A stretch of DNA of 36,857 bases from Bacteroidaceae bacterium (GTDB lineage Bacteria; Bacteroidota; Bacteroidia; Bacteroidales; Bacteroidaceae), in NCBI GenBank assembly GCA_017455585.1, contig JAFSZU010000165.1:1-36857 (forward strand). Reading direction: 5' to 3'. Below the pieces are notes generated by a model. The model saw only the letters and a program-made list of their open reading frames with translations, ran no database searches and was not told the DNA's origin. The translations under genes were made by a program, and so were the position numbers. How positions within the stretch are numbered: position 1 is the stretch's first letter; the number at the start of each line of letters is the position of its first letter. Below, piece by piece: positions 7,023 to 14,051 of the stretch.

Positions 7023-9161
7023 CTATTCTTCATGTATTATCTCGAGTGCGCGTTTGAGGATCACATCCTCCGCGGAGGAGAAGATTTCCTCGCGGGTGAG
7101 AGGCACTTCGTAGTCGGGCAGGAGGCCGCGACCGTATGGGAAACGCTCAGATACATTGGTAGCCGTGACGGCCTTGACGAGCGGCAGCTGGTACTCGATG
7201 TGGGAGTTCGGCAGGAAGAAGCGGGCGAACTTCAGGGCTGTCATGTAGTGGTAGGCCGTGGCCGTCTCGCGCCCAATGGTCTTGGCACGTCCCGCACGGA
7301 CGAGGTGAGCTGGGAAGTCCGTGGCGGCACTGGCGGAGTTCTCGTTGGTTAAAACATAAAGGGAAACAGCCTCACCCCCAGCAGCCTCACCCCCGCCCCC
7401 TCTCCCAAGGAGAGGGGCGTGATTACCTTTGCTGTCTGCCAATTCCTTATTCTCAGAGGTATATACTCCCCTCTCCTTGGGAGAGGGGTCGGAGGTGAGG
7501 CTGTTGGGGGTCGGTTTGTCAGGTGTGAGGCTGCGCCTGTTATAATACCCCTCCATCCCCTCCACCATCACAAAGTCCTCGAAGGGACGCATGTCGGCTG
7601 TCCAGTTATAGCAGTGGGCAAAACAGGGATAGGTGGTGTTGCTCATCACCTTCTGGTAGCCAAAGTTCGAGGGCTCGTCCTTGAGGAATAGCTTCACCAA
7701 GCGTTCCTCGCAGCCCGCATCGCCGCCCGGATTGTCACGCACGTCAATAATAAGATAAGGTACGTGCGCATGACTGCGGATGCTGTCCTCGATGGTTTCC
7801 ATCTGCACGTCATTCAGGTGGAAATGGGCGAGCGTCAGCAGGGCAATGCTGTCTTCAATCAGTCGGAAGCTCCAGTCCTCGCGGCGGTTCTGGCGCTGGT
7901 GGACGTAATAGGCGGTGGGCGCTGTGGGCTGCGGCACGTAGCGCTTCACCTGACTGGGCTTCAGGAACGGCGACTCCACGCTGGTGCCGTCGGTGAAGGT
8001 GAGCTTCACGGGCGCATCCCAGAACGTCCCCTGGTACTGCATCCACCAGTTCACGAGCATTTGTATGGCGCCCGTAGATTCCACCTGCGCGTCGAAGAGG
8101 TTGGTGCGCGAGCGGACGTAGGCCGCCTGCTTCTTGGCTGTGATGCCGTTGATGGTCGCCACCTCCTTGCCGACATGCGCCTCATAGCCCGGCTGCACAC
8201 AACGGACAAACATCCGCTCGCCCAACGTGCAGAGCATCACGGCGGGGTACTGCACATCCGTGCGGGCGTTGAAGAAGGGGTTGGAGGACTGTAGCCAGGC
8301 GTGGCTGTCATGCAGGAACTTCGCCGTGAAGGCATCGCCGATGAGGTCGAAGAGTGTGGTGAAGTGTACCTCAGCGGAGTCCAACCGTGTCTTGCCCTCA
8401 CGGACGAAAGCCTCCTCCTGCTCCGGCGTGATGATGTCTCGCAGCGAGGGATAGCACTCGCGGATGCTCTGGATGAAGACGTCGAAGTCCTCGTTGGCCT
8501 GTTCGCGGGTGAGCTTGGCGGTCGGCGTGAAGGGTTGGGGTTCCTTGAAGGTCGTCTGGAGGCCGAAGGGCGACATGGGATCGATGGCGCCTTTCCCTTT
8601 CGAGAAGGACACGGCGATGTGCGGCTGGCCAATCTTCTGGAAGACATAGCTGACGGTGCCGAGCACCGTTCCCGCCGTCACGCGCTGCCCCGACCGCCAG
8701 GGCGTGTCGCCGCGCAAGCCTTCGATGTGGATGCTGCGCCCGTCGTCCAGCTTCAAGGTTATCGAGCCGTTGATGAACTTCTTCGGGTCGCGCACGTCGG
8801 GGTCTGTGTCCAGCTTCTGCCGCATGGCGTCGAAGGTCTTGGCATCGTCGTAACCATACGTCCTGCTGGTCACGAGGTTGGACATATAAGTGAGGTAGAT
8901 GCCGCTCACCTCGCCGTCGGCAGGGGCGATGACTTCGGTTCCTTCGGGCGCACCAATGACCAGCGTGCAGAAGTTCGCCTCGTGGTCAAGCAAGTCCTGC
9001 GGACGCAGCAGAATGTTGTCGCCCGTTTGCTGGCCCTTGACGGGCCAGAGGAGGGAAGCCCCACCGCCGTTCTCTTCCTCGGACGCGGGACGTGTCTGTG
9101 CCCAAGCCCCGCCGCCCACAGCCGCAATGGCGAGCACCATTATCAATAGTTTCTGTTTCAT
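7023..9161 (-). CDS. Exported S41 peptidase with M23-like N-terminal domain
   Basis: A 712-residue protein with a signal peptide (MKQKLLIMVLAIAAVGG...WAQ). Residues about 40-185 resemble a peptidoglycan M23 endopeptidase fold (LVIGAPEGTEVIAPADGEVSG, later PHIAVSFS), but the metal-binding His/Asp set looks incomplete, so this domain may be inactive. The C-terminal half is a C-terminal-processing-type S41 protease: YLIIDVRDNPGGD and the Ser of NENSASAATDF (about residue 606), followed by GRGLLPDYEVPLT near the end. The ATG at 9161 was chosen because the upstream frame lacks a signal peptide. A palindromic repeat at 7369-7533 adds about 55 residues just before the catalytic Ser block. The role could be wall or envelope protein turnover. 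Confidence 0.8.
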   Translation of the reverse strand: MKQKLLIMVLAIAAVGGGAWAQTRPASEEENGGGASLLWPVKGQQTGDNILLRPQDLLDHEANFCTLVIGAPEGTEVIAPADGEVSGIYLTYMSNLVTSRTYGYDDAKTFDAMRQKLDTDPDVRDPKKFINGSITLKLDDGRSIHIEGLRGDTPWRSGQRVTAGTVLGTVSYVFQKIGQPHIAVSFSKGKGAIDPMSPFGLQTTFKEPQPFTPTAKLTREQANEDFDVFIQSIRECYPSLRDIITPEQEEAFVREGKTRLDSAEVHFTTLFDLIGDAFTAKFLHDSHAWLQSSNPFFNARTDVQYPAVMLCTLGERMFVRCVQPGYEAHVGKEVATINGITAKKQAAYVRSRTNLFDAQVESTGAIQMLVNWWMQYQGTFWDAPVKLTFTDGTSVESPFLKPSQVKRYVPQPTAPTAYYVHQRQNRREDWSFRLIEDSIALLTLAHFHLNDVQMETIEDSIRSHAHVPYLIIDVRDNPGGDAGCEERLVKLFLKDEPSNFGYQKVMSNTTYPCFAHCYNWTADMRPFEDFVMVEGMEGYYNRRSLTPDKPTPNSLTSDPSPKERGVYTSENKELADSKGNHAPLLGRGGGGEAAGGEAVSLYVLTNENSASAATDFPAHLVRAGRAKTIGRETATAYHYMTALKFARFFLPNSHIEYQLPLVKAVTATNVSERFPYGRGLLPDYEVPLTREEIFSSAEDVILKRALEIIHEE
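7369..7533. repeat. GC-rich palindromic element, in frame inside the S41 gene
   Basis: Inverted arms carry CCCCCTCTCCCAAGGAGAGG and CCCTCTCCTTGGGAGAGGGG with CCTCACCCCC / GGTGAGGCTG flanks. The gene reads it as NSLTSDPSPKERGVYTSEN followed by APLLGRGGGGEA. A close relative in pyrG at 15345 is read in the same frame. Extra CCTCACCCCC and GGTGTGAGGCTG copies at the edges suggest nested or duplicated ends. Confidence 0.8.
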
Positions 9162-9253
9162 AATAGTGTTGTTTGTTAAATTGTTTTCTTTGCCTTGTCG
9201 CCTATATAACGCTTCTGCAAGCGAATCTTTACCCATAAAAGATGTTAAAGAGC

Positions 9254-9284
9254 TTTGTCAAGTCATCATGCTTTTGTACTTTTG
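9254..9284 (+). promoter_or_regulatory. Promoter of the small antitoxin-like gene
   Basis: TTTG (9254-9257), 19 bases, then TACTTTTG (9277-9284): a full match to the Bacteroidetes consensus. The ATG at 9314 is 29 bases beyond the -7 box. The minus-strand S41 gene starts at 9161; no promoter of this type was seen for it in 9162-9253. Confidence 0.7.
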
Positions 9285-9313
9285 CAATCAGAAACCAAAG
9301 GCATTGCAAGATT

Positions 9314-9550
9314 ATGACAGCAACAGCACAGAAAGTGGCATCTACGCCGATGGCTCCTTATATCGGGCTGATGCGTGGCATGAGCCGTGAGGATAAACAG
9401 ATTGTGGTAACGTTCCTCGTTGAGGAAATGGAAGAGCCACAGGTGAGGAGACAGGTTCCCGCATCGTTCAAGAAGTTGCGCGGCATGGTGAACATCACCG
9501 ATGAGGAGATGGCACAGGACGCGCACTTAGCCCATATCATGCAGCGATGA
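9314..9550 (+). CDS. Small antitoxin-like protein
   Basis: A 78-residue protein, MTATAQKVASTPMAPYIG..., with GMSREDKQIVVTFLVEEMEE, a pattern common in small antitoxin or addiction-type proteins of Bacteroidetes that precede PIN toxins. The start at 9314 follows the promoter; the longer frame from 9242 overlaps the promoter. The stop overlaps the start of the next reading frame (ATGA), typical of antitoxin-toxin pairs. The family cannot be named from sequence alone. Confidence 0.6.
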   Translation: MTATAQKVASTPMAPYIGLMRGMSREDKQIVVTFLVEEMEEPQVRRQVPASFKKLRGMVNITDEEMAQDAHLAHIMQR

Positions 9551-9822
9551 AGCAGATCTTTCTTGACACGGACATTCTGATAGACTACATCGACAACCGT
9601 GCAGGAGCCGATGACGCCGAGCAGATTTTCGCCTGTGGCTTTCACCGCCCCGCCGCGTCAGTTCCCGATGCAGCGGGGCGGATGAGTCTATTGCCTGTTA
9701 CGTTCACCTTGGGGAAGCTTGAATATTATCGGCAGGATGAAGTGAGAGCAGACGATTCTGTTGCCGACTTTGGCTGGTGTCCAGGCAGGCATCAGCTTGA
9801 CGACGCGCAGGGCTTCATCTGA
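9547..9822 (+). pseudogene. Truncated PIN-domain toxin (VapC-like) remnant
   Basis: The frame begins MKQIFLDTDILIDYIDNRAG, the first strand and Asp motif (LDTD) of a PIN ribonuclease, and AEQIFACG follows as in the first helix. After about residue 31 the similarity stops and the frame runs into the 3' end of the convergent M56-TonB gene. A full PIN domain needs about 130 residues and further Asp/Glu residues, which are missing. So the toxin appears cut off while the antitoxin and its promoter remain. Confidence 0.6.
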
Positions 9823-11253
9823 CAGTAGCTTGTCTGGCGACTTCATTACCTTGGCTTGGGTTATGCGGCCGTCCTTCTCTACGACGAACTGGACGAGAAC
9901 ACGTCCTTGGATTTTCTTGGCTACAGCCTCTGCGGGATAGTGAATGTTCTGTCTCATCCACTCATAGCAAGCGGCATCGCCGCCAGGGAAGCCAGCATTC
10001 ACTTCGACAACATCATAGATGGAGTCGTTATCGGCCTTCGAGCTGAGGTCCACCCGAGTAATGTTTCCCTCTGCGTCCTTTGTGATGGTGACATTGTTGA
10101 GGTCAATGTCATTGAGCCAGTTGCCATTAACAGGCGTGGCGGGTTCGCCATCTATTCTGAGAACAGCATGGTCTAATGCCACCATCTCTTTGACATGGCC
10201 GACAGGTTTACTGAAGTCCAGTCGGTAGGTGGATTCATCCCCCACCGTTTCTTCCGTTGGAACCGCGGATCTGCTGGGAACTTGATCCGAGGGTTTCGCA
10301 AACGCCACGATGGCAAGCATCGTCATGGGCAGCAGGTACAGCGCCTTGGCTGCACGCCACTTGTTGGATTTTCTTTTGAACATCATTGTGATACGTTTTT
10401 TGATTCTACTTTGGTTGAATGTGTTTACCACGGGCTGCAGTCCCGGGCGAACGGCTTTGAGAATCAGCAGCTGATTATATTCTCGGATGTCTATTCCTGT
10501 TTGCAGTACGGCGCGGTCGGCCTCATACTCATGCACGTCGCTGAGGTCTTCGCGCAGCATCCTGGCGAAGGGCAGGAACCACAGCGTGCGGCAAGTGATC
10601 TCCGCAAGCATCTTGTCCCACGAATGACCGAGGCGCACGTGGGTGAGCTCGTGGGTGAGGACGGCCTCATCCCCCTCCCCTCTCTCCACCATAATCCACT
10701 GCATCCATGAGCAAGCGTTCTTCAGCTCTGGGCAGAGGAGGATGCGGGCACCGTCACGCACTTCGATGAGTTCCGAGCGGCGGATGAGGCGCACGATGCC
10801 AAGGAGCGAGCGCAGGTAAGCCAGTAGGCAGAGGGCGGCACCGATACAGTAGATCAGCATCAGCCAGCCAAGGATTTTGCCATTCTCCCCCACCCCTTTT
10901 GATTGTTCCATCATGATGGAATAATCATTCGGTGATGATGGAATAATCATTCCATCATGAAGGAATGATTGACGAAGCCGGGGGTCCTCGCCTGAGCGTC
11001 CTGTGAGTGAAGCCTCATCGCCCAGACGTTGTCCGCCGGGCAATGACAGCTCTTGTTCCAGACGAGCGAACCCTTCGCTCAGCCACGTCTCGTGACCCAA
11101 GTGGAAATGACAGAGGGGCAGCACGGCGGAGGCCAGGAGGATGGCGACCAGCACCGCACGGTTCAGCGTGTGCAGCGTCTCGCGGCGGAGCGTCAGGCCG
11201 TAGAGCGAGTAGAGAAGCGTGAGGGCGAAGGCCCATTTGACGATGTAAATCAT
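9688..11253 (-). CDS. M56 (BlaR1/MecR1-like) peptidase with C-terminal TonB domain
   Basis: A 521-residue inner-membrane protein. The N-terminus has membrane spans (IYIVKWAFALTLLYSLYGL and two to three more before residue 160). The metalloprotease motif HELTH lies near residue 200, with HEYEAD downstream as the third-ligand region. After a further span (ALYLLPMTMLAIVAF) the C-terminal part (from about 430) is a TonB-C domain: FPGGDAACYEWMRQNIHYP and GRVLVQFVVEKDG. Such fusions are common in Bacteroidetes and pair with BlaI. Its start overlaps the blaI stop (ATGA), so the two are coupled. Three units of a 22-bp repeat are inserted in the loop between residues about 92 and 113. Confidence 0.88.
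   Translation of the reverse strand: MIYIVKWAFALTLLYSLYGLTLRRETLHTLNRAVLVAILLASAVLPLCHFHLGHETWLSEGFARLEQELSLPGGQRLGDEASLTGRSGEDPRLRQSFLHDGMIIPSSPNDYSIMMEQSKGVGENGKILGWLMLIYCIGAALCLLAYLRSLLGIVRLIRRSELIEVRDGARILLCPELKNACSWMQWIMVERGEGDEAVLTHELTHVRLGHSWDKMLAEITCRTLWFLPFARMLREDLSDVHEYEADRAVLQTGIDIREYNQLLILKAVRPGLQPVVNTFNQSRIKKRITMMFKRKSNKWRAAKALYLLPMTMLAIVAFAKPSDQVPSRSAVPTEETVGDESTYRLDFSKPVGHVKEMVALDHAVLRIDGEPATPVNGNWLNDIDLNNVTITKDAEGNITRVDLSSKADNDSIYDVVEVNAGFPGGDAACYEWMRQNIHYPAEAVAKKIQGRVLVQFVVEKDGRITQAKVMKSPDKLLSDEALRVVKLMPAWTPAKVGNRIVCSHFILPIIFKLPQGERNRQ
10913..10978. repeat. Three 22-bp repeat units inside the M56-TonB gene
   Basis: Units start at 10913, 10935 and 10957, each beginning ATGATGGAAT or ATGAAGGAAT and containing AATCATTC; the third is partly diverged. 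Three units make 66 bases, a multiple of three, so the frame is kept. The same unit occurs three times at 35232-35297. Confidence 0.75.
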
Positions 11254-11621
11254 AAGGTCCCCTCCCGTTTATTCATCTGATCTGCCAGGAACTGCATCAG
11301 CTCCGCCTCGCTGAGTTTCTCCTCCGAGACGAACTCCGAGACGACGCTGAGGTAGGAGCCGTCGAAGTAGCGGTCGATGAACGTGCCAAGCTTCGTGCGG
11401 CCGTAGGCACGCTTTTCCACGATGGGCCAATAGACATAGCCTCGACCCTGCTGGCGATGTGCCAGATAGCCCTTGCGCTCCAATGACTGAAAGGCATTCT
11501 GGATACCGTTGATGAGCGGACGCGGTTCCTCGTAGAGCATGAACACGTCCCGTGGAGTACACTCGCCCAACTGCCAGATGTGCTCCATCACCTCTTCTTC
11601 TTTTGCACTCAGTTTAATCAT
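11250..11621 (-). CDS. blaI: BlaI/MecI/CopY-family repressor
   Basis: A 123-residue winged-helix repressor: MIKLSAKEEEVMEHIWQLGECTPRDV at the N-terminus is the family start, then ...FQSLERKGYLAHRQQGRGYVYWP as recognition helix and wing, and a C-terminal dimerisation part. In characterised systems such repressors bind operators and are cleaved after the M56 partner senses a signal. Its stop overlaps the start of the M56-TonB gene by ATGA. No TACA/TGTA operator was recognised upstream and no full promoter match was found in 11622-11700. Not necessarily linked to beta-lactams: no lactamase gene is nearby. Confidence 0.88.
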   Translation of the reverse strand: MIKLSAKEEEVMEHIWQLGECTPRDVFMLYEEPRPLINGIQNAFQSLERKGYLAHRQQGRGYVYWPIVEKRAYGRTKLGTFIDRYFDGSYLSVVSEFVSEEKLSEAELMQFLADQMNKREGTL

Positions 11622-11713
11622 ATTTTCGATGCTTTTATAACATTTGCCAATGTTCGACGGTGCAAAGAAAAGAAGATTATCTCAAACAGCCATGACTTAC
11701 AGCTCCCGTTTAA

Positions 11714-11884
11714 GAATCCTTAAATGTTGAATTGCTATTTTCCTGCATTTCCTACATCAAGGAGCAGACGGGAGCCACGGCGGACAACCTCAGCGTGCAA
11801 GGTGGACAAACTGTCGAAAGCCTCAAAGCCTTCGGAACCTATGTAGAAGCACTGAAGAGCTATCTGGGAGCAAGAGCGAGTTGA
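11714..11884 (+). pseudogene. Unrecognised decayed coding fragment
   Basis: This open frame reads YIKEQTGATADNLSVQGGQ and VESLKAFGTYVEALKSYLG before TGA at 11882-11884. Its composition looks like a real protein tail, but no ATG start is present and the family was not recognised. It lies in the 558-base gap between blaI and glmS, upstream of the glmS promoter. It may be the remains of a deleted gene or chance. Confidence 0.3.
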
Positions 11885-11932
11885 CAAACGTCAATAAAGA
11901 ACACTTCTTTTTATCAAAATGAAATAGAACAG

Positions 11933-11963
11933 TTGCACACAACGACACAATGACGTATCTTTG
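11933..11963 (+). promoter_or_regulatory. Promoter of the glutamine amidotransferase cluster
   Basis: TTG (11933-11935), 20 bases, then TATCTTTG (11956-11963). It gives a leader of roughly 210 bases before glmS, which holds a small PurF-like reading frame and an 8-bp repeat array. Confidence 0.7.
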
Positions 11964-12005
11964 CAACATAATAATTTCAGAATGACAAGTTGATACATTC
12001 ATCCA

Positions 12006-12083
12006 ATGGAAGAACCTAAACACGAATGTGGCGAGGCGATGACCCACATCCATCATCAAATCGTTGAATCATCAAATCCTTAA
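12006..12083 (+). pseudogene. PurF-like N-terminal remnant or leader peptide upstream of glmS
   Basis: A 25-codon frame starting MEEPKHECGEAM, then THIHHQIVESSNP and a stop inside the repeat array. The first 12 residues match the start of the PurF-like protein encoded at 15883 (MVEQLKHECGVAM). It is probably the start of a duplicated or displaced purF copy cut off by the repeat array, but it could be translated as a leader peptide since it follows the promoter directly. Confidence 0.55.
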
Positions 12084-12177
12084 ATCATTAAATCATTAAA
12101 TCGTCAAATCATTAAATCATTAAATCGTCAAATCGTCAAATCATTAAATCGTCAAATCATTAAATCGTCAAATAAAG
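12058..12177 (+). repeat. 8-bp tandem array in the glmS leader
   Basis: Fourteen 8-bp units run without gaps from 12058 to 12169, nearly all AAATCATT or AAATCGTC in mixed order, followed by AAATAAAG and then TC-ATG. The same unit and the same AAATAAAG end precede asnB (17636) and occur inside carA (20021). Confidence 0.9.
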
Positions 12178-12179
12178 TC

Positions 12180-14027
12180 ATGTGTGGAATCGTAGGTTAC
12201 ATTGGCCAGAAGAAGGCCTATCCCATTTTAATTAAAGGACTCAAGAGACTGGAATATCGCGGCTACGACAGCGCGGGCGTGGCCATGATTGCTACCAACG
12301 GAAGCCTCAACGTGTATAAGGCCAAAGGCAAGGTGGCCGACCTCGAAGCTTTCTGCGAGGACAAGGACATCAGCGGCTGCGCGGGCATCGCACATACCCG
12401 CTGGGCCACGCACGGCGAGCCCAACAGCACCAATGCACACCCGCATTATTCTGCCTCCGGACGGCTGGCTCTCATCCATAACGGCATCATCGAGAACTAC
12501 GCCACCATCAAGGAGAACCTCATGGCCCGCGGCATTGCGTTCAAGAGCGTCACAGACACAGAAGTCCTTGTGCAGCTCATCGAGCATATCATGGTGAGCA
12601 ACGACCTCCAACTGCTCGAAGCCGTGCAAGTGGCCCTCCACCAGGTCATCGGTGCCTACGCCATCGCCATCCTCGACCGCGAACACCCCGACACCATCAT
12701 CTGCGCCCGCCAGAGCTCGCCGCTCGTGGTGGGCCTGGGTGCCGACGGCGACTTCTTCCTGGCCTCCGATGCCAGTCCCATCGCAGAATACACCGACAAA
12801 GTGGTCTATCTGAATGACGGTGACATCGCCGTGATGCGCCTGGGCGAGGAGCTGAAGGTGGTCAACCTGGACAATGTGACGCAGCACCCGAAGGTGAAGC
12901 AGATCGACGTCACGCTGGGGCAGTTGGAGAAGGGCGGCTATCCTTATTTCATGCTCAAGGAAATCTTCGAGCAGCCCAACTGCCTGCGCAACTGCATTCG
13001 CGGTCGCATCAACGTGGATGCCGACCGCATCACCCTCTCTGCTGTCATCGACTACCGCGAGAAACTGGTGGCCGCACGCCGCATCATCATCGTGGCATGC
13101 GGCACCTCGTGGCACGCAGGACTCATCGGCAAACAGCTTATCGAAAGCCTTTGCCGCATCCCCGTGGAGGTGGAGTACGCCTCGGAGTTCCGTTACCGCG
13201 AACCGGTCATCTTCCCCGACGACGTGGTCATTGCCATCTCGCAGAGCGGGGAGACTGCCGACACGCTGGCGGCCATTGAGCAGGCTCGTCAGGCCGGGGC
13301 TTTCGTTTTCGGCATCTGCAACGCCATCGGTGCCAGCATCCCACGCCAAACGTCAACAGGTGTCTATATCCATGTGGGGCCGGAAATAGGCGTGGCCAGC
13401 ACGAAAGCCTTCACGGGACAGGTCACCGTCCTCTCCATGCTCGCCCTCTGCCTGGCCAACGAGCGCCGCACCATCTCCGGAGAATTATACAAGGAAATGG
13501 TGGCCGAACTGACACGCATCCCCGATAAAATGGAGGAGGCACTGAAGACCAATGCGCAGATCGAGCATCTGGCACCCATCTTCACCTACGCCAAGAACTG
13601 TCTCTACCTCGGACGCGGCTATAACTATCCCGTAGCCCTTGAGGGAGCCTTGAAGTTGAAAGAGATCTCCTATATCCATGCCGAAGGCTATCCCGCCGCC
13701 GAGATGAAGCACGGCCCCATTGCCCTCATCGACAGCGAGATGCCTGTCTTCGTCATCGCCACACGCGACAAGCTCTATGAGAAAGTCATCAGTAATATAC
13801 AAGAGGTACGCGCGCGTGGCGGGCGTGTCACAGCCCTGGTCACCGCCGGCGACGAGCAGATCCGCAAGCTTGCCGACCATGTGATTGAACTGCCCGACAC
13901 GCTTGAATGCTTCCAGCCGCTCATCGCCAGCATACCCCTCCAACTCCTCGCCTACCACATCGCCGTCTGCAAGGGCAAGGACGTGGACCGCCCCCGCAAC
14001 CTGGCCAAGAGCGTCACCGTGGAATAA
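12180..14027 (+). CDS. glmS: Glutamine--fructose-6-phosphate aminotransferase (isomerising)
   Basis: Makes glucosamine-6-phosphate from fructose-6-phosphate and glutamine, the entry to UDP-GlcNAc for peptidoglycan and LPS. MCGIVGYIGQ puts the nucleophile Cys at position 2 after Met removal. Residues 1 to about 220 are the class II glutaminase; two SIS domains follow (VACGTSWHAGL, SQSGETADTLAA; then LGRGYNYPVALEGALKLKE). The C-terminus ends LAKSVTVE, as in the family, where the loop shapes the active site. At 615 residues it is close to the usual 609. First gene of the glutamine-enzyme run; pyrG follows after 24 bases. Confidence 0.97.
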   Translation: MCGIVGYIGQKKAYPILIKGLKRLEYRGYDSAGVAMIATNGSLNVYKAKGKVADLEAFCEDKDISGCAGIAHTRWATHGEPNSTNAHPHYSASGRLALIHNGIIENYATIKENLMARGIAFKSVTDTEVLVQLIEHIMVSNDLQLLEAVQVALHQVIGAYAIAILDREHPDTIICARQSSPLVVGLGADGDFFLASDASPIAEYTDKVVYLNDGDIAVMRLGEELKVVNLDNVTQHPKVKQIDVTLGQLEKGGYPYFMLKEIFEQPNCLRNCIRGRINVDADRITLSAVIDYREKLVAARRIIIVACGTSWHAGLIGKQLIESLCRIPVEVEYASEFRYREPVIFPDDVVIAISQSGETADTLAAIEQARQAGAFVFGICNAIGASIPRQTSTGVYIHVGPEIGVASTKAFTGQVTVLSMLALCLANERRTISGELYKEMVAELTRIPDKMEEALKTNAQIEHLAPIFTYAKNCLYLGRGYNYPVALEGALKLKEISYIHAEGYPAAEMKHGPIALIDSEMPVFVIATRDKLYEKVISNIQEVRARGGRVTALVTAGDEQIRKLADHVIELPDTLECFQPLIASIPLQLLAYHIAVCKGKDVDRPRNLAKSVTVE

Positions 14028-14051
14028 ACAGACAAGACTTTGTTAATCAAT

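Noticed and set aside
8301-9149. Open frame of 282 codons antisense to the S41 gene
   Set aside because: Opposite strand of a clear protease; composition rich in Arg, Gly, Val and His typical of shadow frames.
11823-12059. 78-codon frame on the minus strand before glmS
   Set aside because: No start context, overlaps the glmS promoter, no recognisable pattern.
12228-13349. Open frame of 373 codons antisense to glmS
   Set aside because: glmS is certain; this frame has no recognisable motif.
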